A stretch of DNA of 64,000 nt, taken from NCBI RefSeq assembly GCF_000721075.1, contig NZ_JOEQ01000022.1, forward strand, positions 1-64,000, in the 5' to 3' direction. The notes under the pieces were generated by a model. The model was not told the DNA's origin and made no database searches. It worked only from the letters and a program-made list of their open reading frames with translations. Position 1 is the first letter of the stretch. Each line of letters opens with the position of its first letter. The stretch comes from Streptosporangium amethystogenes (GTDB taxonomy: Bacteria > Actinomycetota > Actinomycetes > Streptosporangiales > Streptosporangiaceae). Shown here one piece after another: positions 8,104 through 16,579 of the stretch. The translations under genes and the position numbers were made by a program.

Positions 8104-8317
8104 CCGGCCGCGAGCCGTCCTCCAGCACCTCGACCGCGTCGCGCAGCCCCCGCAGAGCGATCTTCTCGCGCTCGACGTCCGTCGGGTCGTACAGCCACTC
8201 GGTGACCGGCTGCCCCACCTCCTCCTCCGGGTGGCTGGCCTCGGCGATGATCAGCTCCTCCTCGATGTCGACGTGGAGCTCGTACAGGAACTCGTTCTCA
8301 CTGTTCGAGGTGCTCAT
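8087..8317 (-). CDS. Small acidic protein, first gene of the CDGSH unit
   Basis: A 76-residue protein rich in Glu and Asp (FLYELHVDIEEELIIAEASH, then PEEEVGQPVTEWLYD). There is no signal peptide, cysteine or membrane segment, and I do not recognise a family. A strong GGAGGAG site lies 5-6 bases before the ATG, and an ECF41-type promoter is about 115 bases upstream. Its 3' end overlaps the start of the ferritin/CDGSH gene, so the two products are probably made in coupled amounts. A partner or adaptor for the iron-sulfur protein is a guess from position only. Confidence 0.75.
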   Translation of the reverse strand: MSTSNSENEFLYELHVDIEEELIIAEASHPEEEVGQPVTEWLYDPTDVEREKIALRGLRDAVEVLEDGSRPGDDIA

Positions 8318-8441
8318 GTCTCCTCCAAGGGATGTACAGTCGGCCGGCGGCCGGCATCGACTCGATCAGGATTGGCCGGCCCCCGAACCGCTCAGCCCGC
8401 CGGCCCGCCGACTCCCGCGCCCATGTGGTCCAATCGCCAGC

Positions 8442-8471
8442 TAAGACAGGACGGCCTCGGCATTTGTGACA
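8442..8471 (-). promoter_or_regulatory. ECF41-type promoter for the small acidic protein / CDGSH / hydrolase / sigma unit
   Basis: Minus strand TGTCACA (8471-8465), 17 bases, GTCTTA (8447-8442). It would drive 8317 down to 5071, placing the complete ECF41 gene last in its own target operon and giving positive autoregulation. The sequence match is direct; the regulation is inferred. Confidence 0.75.
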
Positions 8472-8479
8472 AGATCCGG

Positions 8480-10210
8480 CTATTCGACGAGCTTTCCCAT
8501 GGTTGAGACCTCGCGCATGAGGGCCGCGATCTCGGCGGGAATCGGCGGGATGCTCTCCCGCTCCACCGATCCGGGGCCTGACCACACGAGGTTTACCTGC
8601 AGTGCGGGGTCGAGTTCCGGGTAGTCGGAGCGGTTGTGGCAGCCACGGGTCTCGCGGCGCTCGATCGCGGTTTCGATGGTCGCGCGCGCGGCGAGCGCCG
8701 CGGACTTCAGGTCGAAGGCGTGGGCCAGGTCCTGGAAGCCGGCGATGTCCGGGTGCACGCCCATCCCGCTGATGCGCGCCTCGACCGCGGCCAGCTCGGT
8801 AAGGCCTTTTCGCAGGCCGCCCTCGTCGCGTACCACTCCGGCGTGCTCCGTCATGATGTCGCGGAGCGCTCGCTGCAGCGAGCGCACGTTCTCCGGGCCG
8901 TCGGCGGACAGGAGTTCGTCCACTTCCTCCCGCGCTGCGGCGAGCGCCTCAGCGGAGCGGCGCTGCGCGTCGAGACCCGCGGAATACTCCGCCGCCGCCT
9001 GACCGACGATGCGGCCGAAGACGAGGAGCTCGATGAGGGAGTTGCCGCCCAGGCGGTTGGCGCCGTGCAGGCCGCTGGCCGCCTCCCCGATCGCGTACAG
9101 GCCGTCGACGCCCGTGCCGTGGTCCTCGGGACGTACCCAGACGCCGCCCATCGAGTAGTGCGCGGTCGGCGCGACCTCGATCGGCTCCTTGGTGATGTCG
9201 AGCATCTGCAGTTCCAGGAGCGTCTGGTAGACGCGAGGCAGCCGCGTCATGATCGTCTCGCGCGGCAGATGCGACACGTCCAGCCACACGCCGCCGTCCG
9301 GGGTGCCGCGACCTTCCTTGATCTCTGTGTATGCGGCCAGCGCGACCCGATCGCGCGTGGACAACTCCATCCGCTCTGGGTCATACCGGGACATGAACCG
9401 CTCGCCGAGCCGGTTGCGCAGGACCCCGCCCTCGCCCCGCGCCGCCTCGGAGACGAGCGTGCCCGCCGCGTTCTCCGGCGCGGTGAGACCAGAGGGGTGG
9501 AACTGCACCAGCTCGGGGTCGCGGATGCGGCAGCCGGCCAGGACGGCCAGGCGGAAGGAGTCGCCGGTGTTCTCATCACGCCGGGAGGAGGTGCGCCGCC
9601 AGATCCGGGTGTGGCCACCCGCGGCCAGGATCACCGCATCGGCATGGATGACGTAGTGGCTGCCGTCGGTCAGGTCGAACCCGTACGCGCCGAAGACCGC
9701 GTTGTCGCGCACGAGAATCCGCGTGATGTACACCGTGTCGAGGACGCGGACGTCGAGCTGGGCCGCCCGGTTGATCAGCGTGCGCTGGATCTCGAGTCCG
9801 GTGTAGTCCCCCGCGTACGAGGTGCGCCGGAAGGTGTGGGCGCCGAAGAAGCGCTGGGAGATCCGCCCGTCCTGCTCGCGTGCGAACGGCATGCCGTACC
9901 GCACGAGGTCCTCGATGCCACGCGCAGCCCCCTCGGTGACGATGCGCACCGTCTCGGGGTTGGCCAGCAGGTAACTCTCCTTGAGAGTGTCGGCCGCGTG
10001 CTGCTGCCAGGTGTCCTCGGGGTCCATCGTGGCGAGGGCCGCGTTGATGCCGCCTGCCGCGAGCGAGGTGTGTGCGTCCGCCTTCGGTCGTTTGCCGACC
10101 GCGAGGACATCCACCCCGCGCTCGGCGAGTTCGATGGCCGCCCGCAGCCCGGCCCCTCCGGTCCCGATGACCAGGACGGACGTGGCGATTCTGTTCTCTG
10201 ACGCGTACAT
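8480..10210 (-). CDS. Succinate dehydrogenase / fumarate reductase-type flavoprotein
   Basis: A 576-residue FAD enzyme of the SdhA/FrdA/NadB superfamily. The N-terminal dinucleotide fold is VLVIGTGGAGLRAAIELAER. The AHTSLAAGGINAAL stretch keeps the His that carries covalent FAD in SdhA-type enzymes. The capping-domain and active-site motifs are present (HPSGL, SEAARGEGG, TAHYSMGGV, RLGGNSL), and the C-terminal helical domain is complete. An AAGGAG site precedes the ATG. No iron-sulfur or membrane-anchor subunit gene lies nearby, so it may be a soluble fumarate reductase or a dehydrogenase that borrows subunits. L-aspartate oxidase is less likely because no NAD biosynthesis genes are present. 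It lies 9 bases downstream of ltrA and is probably co-transcribed with it. Confidence 0.85.
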   Translation of the reverse strand: MYASENRIATSVLVIGTGGAGLRAAIELAERGVDVLAVGKRPKADAHTSLAAGGINAALATMDPEDTWQQHAADTLKESYLLANPETVRIVTEGAARGIEDLVRYGMPFAREQDGRISQRFFGAHTFRRTSYAGDYTGLEIQRTLINRAAQLDVRVLDTVYITRILVRDNAVFGAYGFDLTDGSHYVIHADAVILAAGGHTRIWRRTSSRRDENTGDSFRLAVLAGCRIRDPELVQFHPSGLTAPENAAGTLVSEAARGEGGVLRNRLGERFMSRYDPERMELSTRDRVALAAYTEIKEGRGTPDGGVWLDVSHLPRETIMTRLPRVYQTLLELQMLDITKEPIEVAPTAHYSMGGVWVRPEDHGTGVDGLYAIGEAASGLHGANRLGGNSLIELLVFGRIVGQAAAEYSAGLDAQRRSAEALAAAREEVDELLSADGPENVRSLQRALRDIMTEHAGVVRDEGGLRKGLTELAAVEARISGMGVHPDIAGFQDLAHAFDLKSAALAARATIETAIERRETRGCHNRSDYPELDPALQVNLVWSGPGSVERESIPPIPAEIAALMREVSTMGKLVE

Positions 10211-10219
10211 GATGCTCCT

Positions 10220-11410
10220 TCAGTTACGTGCCGCCCAGATGGCGACGGCGACCAGCGCGACGCAGGCGGCCGCGATCAGCGCGACCACGGCGGCCACCCC
10301 GATCCACGGCGCCGCGAGCGGCGACAACACGACGGCGCCGACGCACCCTGCCACGGCAGTGCGGGGGATGACGGAGTCCGCGTCGACCAGCGCATGCACC
10401 GCCCGGAGCAGGATGAGATACACCCCGACCGGAACGGCGACCGCGTAGCCGATCGCCATCGGCGATGCCGCCACCTGGCGCCCGCTCTGCTCCACCGCAA
10501 CCTCGAGCCCGGCGCCGAGAGCCGCCAGCGCGGCGAAGATGCCGAAGTGGCCGTACCCCCACCAGTACGACCGGTGACGCCGCTCGCTGAGCCCCTCCCC
10601 TGCCTCGACCAGGAAGTACAGCCACCACAGGGCGAACAGCAGGACAAGACCGGATCCGGCGATGACGACGAGGGGAGCCGCTTCGAGCGCCCCTTCAACC
10701 CCTCTGCTCGCGGCCAAGACACTCTCGCCCAGCAAAATGATCGTGAACAGGCCGTAGCGCTCGGCGATGTGCTGCGGGTGCCAGGTGGTTGCCCTTACCC
10801 GCTCCGCCCACCACGGCACCGCCAGCTCCAGGACGACCAGGCAGGCGAAGAACGGCAGCTGGAGTGAGGCCGGCAGGAGGCCGGCGTCCATGAGAGCGAG
10901 CCGGAGCAACCAGCCCAACTCGACCAGACCTATGCCCGCGGCGTAGCGGAGCCCCGTACGGCGGCTCGCCGGGTCTTCGAATGCGGCCCTCAGCCATTGG
11001 GCGACGAGCCCGATCCTCATGATGAGGTAGCCCAGGGTGATGATCCCGTAGTCGGAGTGGCCGGCCGCGGCGGGCACGCCGACGGCGAGGACCAGCACCC
11101 CCGCCATCTGCACCATGGTCAGCAGCCGGTAGGGAAGGTCGTCGGTGTCGTAGGACGAGGCGAACCAGGTGAAGTTCATCCACGCCCACCAGATGGCGAA
11201 GAACACCTGGAGGAACGGGACCAGCCCGGTCAGGCCATGACCTTCAGCGATGACGTGCGCGAACTGCGCCGTGACGGCCGCGACCGCGACCACGAAGGTG
11301 AGATCGAAGAGGAGCTCGAGCTGGCTCGACGCGCGATGCGGCTCGTCGACGGGCCGTGAGCTCATCCTGACCCGGATCCGGATGGTGGTCATGGTCGAGG
11401 GCACGCTCAC
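10220..11410 (-). CDS. ltrA: Low temperature requirement protein A (LtrA) family membrane protein
   Basis: About 396 residues, almost wholly hydrophobic after the first 35, with roughly ten membrane helices. The family landmarks are ELLFDLTFVVAVAAVTAQFA near the N-terminus, IWWAWMNFTWFASSYDTDD, and HIAERYGLFTIILLGESVLA. The start is a GTG: 11410 or, better spaced from the AGGAG site, 11404; an ATG at 11392 is also in frame. LtrA was named for a Listeria cold-growth phenotype and its molecular role is unknown. An ECF41-type promoter is about 35 bases upstream, so it is probably part of the sigma regulon with the flavoprotein. Confidence 0.88.
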   Translation of the reverse strand: MSVPSTMTTIRIRVRMSSRPVDEPHRASSQLELLFDLTFVVAVAAVTAQFAHVIAEGHGLTGLVPFLQVFFAIWWAWMNFTWFASSYDTDDLPYRLLTMVQMAGVLVLAVGVPAAAGHSDYGIITLGYLIMRIGLVAQWLRAAFEDPASRRTGLRYAAGIGLVELGWLLRLALMDAGLLPASLQLPFFACLVVLELAVPWWAERVRATTWHPQHIAERYGLFTIILLGESVLAASRGVEGALEAAPLVVIAGSGLVLLFALWWLYFLVEAGEGLSERRHRSYWWGYGHFGIFAALAALGAGLEVAVEQSGRQVAASPMAIGYAVAVPVGVYLILLRAVHALVDADSVIPRTAVAGCVGAVVLSPLAAPWIGVAAVVALIAAACVALVAVAIWAARN

Positions 11411-11444
11411 GCTCCTGTCGCTCTTTCGGCGTCCGATTCACCCG

Positions 11445-11474
11445 AAAGACCGGACGGCGTCGTGATCTGTGACA
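11445..11474 (-). promoter_or_regulatory. ECF41-type promoter upstream of ltrA
   Basis: Minus strand TGTCACA (11474-11468), 17 bases, GTCTTT (11450-11445). It differs from the other three only in the last -10 base. It lies between ltrA and the third ECF41 gene and points toward ltrA. Confidence 0.7.
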
Positions 11475-11497
11475 GATCGCCGCAACAGCGATCGAAC

Positions 11498-12226
11498 TCA
11501 GCGGGCGATGTCGGCGGCGAGCACTTCTTCCAGCTCGGCGAGGTCGCCGGACTGGGCGGCGGCGACGAACGTCCGTACGAGGCGCCGGTGCGCGGTGGTG
11601 CTCACCTGGTGGCGTCGCTCGGTGGCGAGGTGGTTGCGCGCGCGTCGCAGGAGTTGCCGCGCATGGTCTTCGCCAAGGTGGAGGAGCTCGGAGATCTGGC
11701 GGTAGGGGTAGTCGAAGGCCGTGCGCAGGAGATAGACGGCTCGTTCGGCGGGTGTCAGCCTCTCCAGCAGCAGCCGGATCGCAGTGTCGACCGCCTCTCG
11801 TCGTTCGGCTGCCGTCTCGGGCCCAGCGGAGAGGTCCACCGTCTCGGGGAGCCAGGTGCCGGCGGAGGTCTCTCGGCGCCTGCGGGCGGACTGGGCGACA
11901 TTGATGGCGAGCCTCGTGGTGGTCAGCGCGAGGAACGCCGGCGGGCTGATGACGACCGACCGATCGGCACGGGCCCAACGCAGCCACGTCTCCTGCACCA
12001 CGTCCTCGGCTTCGCCCACGTCCTGCAGGACGCGCAGACCGATCGTGAGAAGCCGGGGCGCGGCGCTGACGAACGCCGAATCGTCTCCGTCCCCATGTGT
12101 GATCGACCGGTCATGGGTCTGCTCTGCGTGGTCTTCGTACGACTCCAACAGGCTCATGGTCACGATGGCGGCTCCGTTCGACAGCTGACATCCGGTGATG
12201 CCACTGCGATCACGGTCGCTGCCCAT
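11498..12226 (-). CDS. ECF41-type sigma factor lacking the SnoaL domain
   Basis: A 242-residue factor with sigma region 2 (RLLTIGLRVLQDVGEAEDVV, then QETWLRWARAD) and region 4 (LTPAERAVYLLRTAFDYPYR, then ELLHLGEDHARQLLRRARNH). It stops at LEEVLAADIAR, exactly where the SnoaL-like domain of the intact paralogue (5071-5985) begins. In studied ECF41 proteins, removing part of that domain can raise activity, so a domainless version might be constitutively active or deregulated. The ATG at 12226 has a GGAG site 5 bases upstream; an internal ATG at 12157 (MSLLESYEDH) is an alternative start. No TGTCACA promoter of its own was found. Confidence 0.85.
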   Translation of the reverse strand: MGSDRDRSGITGCQLSNGAAIVTMSLLESYEDHAEQTHDRSITHGDGDDSAFVSAAPRLLTIGLRVLQDVGEAEDVVQETWLRWARADRSVVISPPAFLALTTTRLAINVAQSARRRRETSAGTWLPETVDLSAGPETAAERREAVDTAIRLLLERLTPAERAVYLLRTAFDYPYRQISELLHLGEDHARQLLRRARNHLATERRHQVSTTAHRRLVRTFVAAAQSGDLAELEEVLAADIAR

Positions 12227-12482
12227 GCTGCTCCATCGCGCCCTGGGAACACCGTGGTGGGTACCCTGGCCCGCACCGTGGCGGGCGTCGGGGCAGCGGA
12301 GGCGCTTCGGACAGTGGAATGCTCCGCGACCACCCGGCTCACCCTGCGGCCGGTGTCACCAGCAGATTGCTGGGCTTAATGGCAGAACGGTAGGTTACGT
12401 GTCCATCTAGGATTTAGCGCCGGTTTCTCCCCATGTTCAGCAGTCAAGGGGCAACGAACAGATGATCGTCGGGAGCATTGCC

Positions 12483-15254
12483 ATGGCAAGCAGAGGTCCC
12501 GGGTCGCAACTTCGCGGGCGGCAGCTCGAGTGCGAGACGCTGGATCAGCTCGTGGCGACGGTGCAGGACGGCCACAGCTCGGTCCTGGTTCTGCGCGGCG
12601 AGGCCGGCATCGGCAAGACGGCGCTGCTGGAGTACGCGCGGGACAGCGCGTCCGGCTGCCGGATCATCAGAGCGACCGGCGTGGAATCCGAGATGGAGCT
12701 GGCCTTCGGCGGGCTGCACCAGCTGTGCTCCCCGTTCCTGGAGCATCTGGGTCGCCTGCCGGGCCCGCAACGCGACGCGCTCGGGACGGCGTTCGGCCTG
12801 AGCACGGGAACTCCTCCGGACCGCTTCCTGGTCGGGCTCGCGGTGCTCAGCCTGCTCGCCGACGTGGCCGAGAAAGGGCCGCTGGTCTGCCTCGTCGACG
12901 ACGCGCAGTGGCTCGACCAGGTCTCCGCGCAGACCCTCGCCTTCGTCGCGCGACGCCTGCTCGCGGAGCCGATCGGGCTGGTGTTCGCGGTGCGCGAGCA
13001 CCACCTCGGACAGGAGCTGAAAGGGCTGCCCCAGCTCGACGTGGGACGGTTGAGCGACAGCGACGCCCGCGCCCTGCTGGACTCCGTGACTCCTGGACGA
13101 CTCGACGAGCAGGTCCGGGACCGGATCGTCGTCGAGACGCAGGGAAACCCGCTGGCCCTGCTCGAACTGCCCCGGGGGCTGGCGCCGGCGGAGCTGGCGG
13201 GTGGATTCGGGCGGCCCGACGCGCGACCGCTGGCCAGTCAGATCGAGCAGGGCTTCCTGCGGCGAGTCCGGTCGTTGCCGGCCGAGACACAGCGGCTGCT
13301 GCTCATCGCGGCGGCCGAGCCGGTCGGGGATGTGACTCTGCTGACTCGCGCGGCGGAGTTGCTGGGCATCGAAGTGTCCGCCGCGTCGCCGGCCGAGGCG
13401 GCGGGGCTGATCGCCATCGGTACGCGGGTGCGTTTCCGCCATCCCCTCATGCGATCGGCGGCCTACCGCGTCGCGTCCCCGCAGGACCGGCAGGACGTCC
13501 ATCACGCGCTGGCCGACGCGACCGATCCCCGGGCGGACCCCGATCGCCGGGCGTGGCACCTCGCCAACGCGACGGCCGGCCCCGACGAGACGGTGGCCGC
13601 CGAGTTGGAGCGCTCGGCCGATCGGGCGCAAGCGCGCGGCGGAGTCGCCGCGGCGGCGGCGTTCCACGAGCGGGCAGCCGAGTTGACCCCCGATCCCGCG
13701 CGCCGCGGCGCCAGGGCCTTGGCGGCGGCACGGGCCAAATACCAGGCCGGCGGGTACGACGCCGCGCTCGAACTGCTGGACGCGGCCGAACTCAGCGTTC
13801 TGGACGAACGCGAACTCGCCCAGGCCGGCCTGCTGCGCGGTCAGATCGCGTTCGCCTCCAGGAGCGCCGGTTCCGCCTTCCCGCTGCTGCTCAGAGCCGG
13901 TGAGCGCCTGGCGCAGCTGGACGCCGGGCTGGCCCGCGAGACCTACCGCGACACGTTGAACGCGGCCATGAACGCGGGCCGGCTGCCGAGCGGCGCCCAG
14001 GTGGTGGACATCGCCGAGGCGCTGCTCGCCGCACCGCCGGGGCCGCCGCCGGCGCACAACGACCTGCTCCTGAACGGCGTGGGCGTGGCGCTCACAGAGG
14101 GTTCCGCCGCGGGCGTGCCGATGGTGCTGCGGGCCCTGGAGTCCTTCCGCGCCGAAGGGGTCTCCAGGGAACAGGGCCTTGGCTGGCTGCCGTTCGCGTC
14201 CCGGATGGCCCATAACGTCTGGGACTTCGACAGTTGGTCGGTGCTCTCCGCCAGACTGGTCGGCCTGGCACGCGAGGCGGGCGCGCTGTCAGTGCTGCCC
14301 TCAGCCCTCCACATGCTCGTGTCGAACAGGGTCCTCGCCGGTGAGTTCGCCCTGGCCGACGCGCTGGTCGCCGAGGCGGTGACGATCGGCGAGGTGACGG
14401 GCAGCCGCTACCTGGCCCAGTACGCGGCCCTGGTACTCGAACCGTGGAGAGGACGAGAAGCCGCGACACGTCAGGTGAGCGCAGCGATCATGCGGGACCC
14501 GGCCATCCAGGGGGAAGGCAAGGTGGTGACCGCCACCCAATGGGCGAGCGCGGTGCTCTGCAACGGCCTCGGCCGGTACGAGGAGGCGTACGTCGCCGCC
14601 GAGCGAGCCTTCGAGCACCCGCAGGAGCTCGGCGGCACGGCCATCAGGTCCACGGTCGAACTCGTCGAGGCCGCCGTCCGGAGCGGGAGGCCCGCTCGGG
14701 CCGCCGAAGTCGCCTGGCGGCTCGACGAGATGGCCCGAGCCAGCGGCACCGACTGGGCCCTCGGCACCTCGGCGTGCGTACGGGCCCAGGTGAGCGACGG
14801 AGCGGACGCCGACGTTCTCTACCGCGAGGCGATCGAGCGGCTCGGCCGCACCGAGGTCCGGACGACGCTCGCCCGCACCCGGCTGCTCTACGGCGAGTGG
14901 CTGCGCCGGGAGAACCGCCGCCTCGACGCACGCGAGCAACTGGGCATCGCATACGAGCTGCTCGGCGACATGGGGGCCGAGGCGTTCGCGGAACGCGCCC
15001 GGCGCGAGCTCCAGGCCACCGGTGAGACGGTACGCAAGCGCACCGTCGAGGCACGCGCGACTCTCACCGCCCAGGAGGCGCAGATAGCGCGCCTGGCCGG
15101 CGACGGGCTGACGAACCCCGAGATCGGCGCTCAGCTCTTCATCAGCCCGCACACCGTCGAATGGCACCTGCGCAAGGTCTTCGCGAAGCTCGGCATCACC
15201 TCACGCAAGCAGATCCGCACCACGCTGCTCGAAGGCGCGGCACTCACGGCCTGA
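12483..15254 (+). CDS. LAL-type LuxR family transcriptional regulator with AAA ATPase
   Basis: About 923 residues. An N-terminal nucleotide-binding domain has Walker A GEAGIGKTAL near residue 40 and Walker B LVCLVDDAQWLD near residue 140. A long Ala/Leu-rich helical (TPR-like) region follows, and a C-terminal LuxR/GerE helix-turn-helix ends the protein (LTAQEAQIARLAGDGLTNPE, then SPHTVEWHLRKVFAKLGI). I chose the ATG at 12483 because GGGAG lies 7 bases upstream; an ATG at 12462 would add 7 residues. These large ATP-dependent activators often sit next to the genes they control; the secreted proteins downstream on the same strand (15402-20407) are the obvious candidates. Confidence 0.9.
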   Translation: MASRGPGSQLRGRQLECETLDQLVATVQDGHSSVLVLRGEAGIGKTALLEYARDSASGCRIIRATGVESEMELAFGGLHQLCSPFLEHLGRLPGPQRDALGTAFGLSTGTPPDRFLVGLAVLSLLADVAEKGPLVCLVDDAQWLDQVSAQTLAFVARRLLAEPIGLVFAVREHHLGQELKGLPQLDVGRLSDSDARALLDSVTPGRLDEQVRDRIVVETQGNPLALLELPRGLAPAELAGGFGRPDARPLASQIEQGFLRRVRSLPAETQRLLLIAAAEPVGDVTLLTRAAELLGIEVSAASPAEAAGLIAIGTRVRFRHPLMRSAAYRVASPQDRQDVHHALADATDPRADPDRRAWHLANATAGPDETVAAELERSADRAQARGGVAAAAAFHERAAELTPDPARRGARALAAARAKYQAGGYDAALELLDAAELSVLDERELAQAGLLRGQIAFASRSAGSAFPLLLRAGERLAQLDAGLARETYRDTLNAAMNAGRLPSGAQVVDIAEALLAAPPGPPPAHNDLLLNGVGVALTEGSAAGVPMVLRALESFRAEGVSREQGLGWLPFASRMAHNVWDFDSWSVLSARLVGLAREAGALSVLPSALHMLVSNRVLAGEFALADALVAEAVTIGEVTGSRYLAQYAALVLEPWRGREAATRQVSAAIMRDPAIQGEGKVVTATQWASAVLCNGLGRYEEAYVAAERAFEHPQELGGTAIRSTVELVEAAVRSGRPARAAEVAWRLDEMARASGTDWALGTSACVRAQVSDGADADVLYREAIERLGRTEVRTTLARTRLLYGEWLRRENRRLDAREQLGIAYELLGDMGAEAFAERARRELQATGETVRKRTVEARATLTAQEAQIARLAGDGLTNPEIGAQLFISPHTVEWHLRKVFAKLGITSRKQIRTTLLEGAALTA

Positions 15255-15401
15255 GCATCCGTCCGCGAGCGGGATGGTGATGTGACGAGCGTCATGTCAC
15301 GAGCGGCCTCCCGCACTTTGTCTCTGTAACGACGGTCCATGAGTCACCGCCGGGCCAACGGCGCGATGGTCGTCGATTCGAGAGACGATGCGGGAGAAGA
15401 G

Positions 15402-16499
15402 ATGTTCATCAAGAAGAGGTTGTTCATCGCGGCCGTGTCGCTGATGGCCTCTGCCGGTGGAATGACGGCGCCGGCCTCGGCCGACGACGGCGGCGCCTCG
15501 ATCAGCTCCTGGGGCTTCCCCGGTGAGGGATCCGACTGGCAGCCTGTGACCTACGCCGGCGGGCAGATCACCAGCAGGTCCACTCCGGGAGAGGCACGCG
15601 ACAACCGCGGCAACATCTTGCACGCCTGGCGCGGCGCGGACAACGACTCCATCTGGATCTCGTTGAACAGCGGGCCCGCGTACTCGCTGCCCAACGCGCA
15701 GACATGGACGCCTCCGCGGGTGATCTGGACGGACGACGGGGGTCGCGGCAACTTCCGGATCTTCCACACCGGCACCGAGGGCCACGTCTACCAGCACCGC
15801 GTCCAGCTCAGCCCGAGCTACCAGCTACCCGCCACCCTGCCCAGCTGGACCAGGATCCCCAACGACACGCGCACCACCGACACCGAGCCCGTGGCGGCCG
15901 CCGCGCTCCCCGGCAACTCCTTCATGCTCGCCTGGAACAGCCAGTCCACCGACGACATCTGGACGATGTACTACAACGGCGACACCGGCACCTACAGCTC
16001 ACCCAGCGTCGTGCCGGGCGCGCGGAGCAAGGACGCGCCGGGACTGGCCGCCCAGGTGGGCACCAACGCCGACCCCGCTCCCTGGAACCAGGTCGTGCTC
16101 GCCTTCACGGGCACCGACAACTACGTGTACATGTCGCGGCAGCGGTACGGGACCGGCAACTGGACGAATCCGTTCCGGGTCTATGCGACAGGCACCCCGG
16201 GCTACACGAGGAACGGCCCGTCCGTCGCGCTCTCCCGAAGCGGCTACGGCGTCATCACCCTCACCGAGGACCGTGACAACACCATTGGCAGTTACATGAT
16301 CTCGCGCGACGGCGGGTGGAGCGGCTACTACGAGGAGAACAGCTTCGCGCTCTCGCCCGGCAGAACCCCGCTGGCCGTGGTGGCCGGCACCGATCTCTAC
16401 TACGTCATCAACGGTTCGGCCGGCGGCAAGAGCGGCGTGCTGTGGAAGAAGGTCTACGACTTCGCGGCGATGCCCACGCCGTCGGCCCCGCAGTGGTGA
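15402..16499 (+). CDS. Secreted lectin-like beta-propeller protein
   Basis: A 365-residue exported protein. The ATG at 15402 follows GGGAGAAGAG and begins a Sec signal peptide (MFIKKRLFIAAVSLMASAGG, cleavage near APASA-DD). The mature chain has repeated blocks with W and D residues at strand turns (DSIWISLNSG, DDIWTMYYNG, NYVYMSRQ, GSYMISRDGGW), spaced about 45-50 residues apart. This looks like a PLL-type or fucose-binding-type propeller lectin. No catalytic motif is evident, and the ligand is unknown. It precedes the large toxin-like protein by 80 bases and could be co-expressed with it. Confidence 0.75.
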   Translation: MFIKKRLFIAAVSLMASAGGMTAPASADDGGASISSWGFPGEGSDWQPVTYAGGQITSRSTPGEARDNRGNILHAWRGADNDSIWISLNSGPAYSLPNAQTWTPPRVIWTDDGGRGNFRIFHTGTEGHVYQHRVQLSPSYQLPATLPSWTRIPNDTRTTDTEPVAAAALPGNSFMLAWNSQSTDDIWTMYYNGDTGTYSSPSVVPGARSKDAPGLAAQVGTNADPAPWNQVVLAFTGTDNYVYMSRQRYGTGNWTNPFRVYATGTPGYTRNGPSVALSRSGYGVITLTEDRDNTIGSYMISRDGGWSGYYEENSFALSPGRTPLAVVAGTDLYYVINGSAGGKSGVLWKKVYDFAAMPTPSAPQW

Positions 16500-16579
16500 A
16501 GCCGGCGAACGCTCAGCCGGACGACGTCATCGTCACCGACGCCCGATCCCGGCGTCTGCGTCCTTCTCGGAGAGATCAC

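Noticed and set aside
8636..10201. 521-codon open frame on the plus strand
   Set aside because: Shadow of the flavoprotein gene; no motif and no ribosome binding site.
12444..14213. 589-codon open frame on the minus strand
   Set aside because: Antisense to the LAL regulator; no motifs, and it would run across the regulator's own start region.
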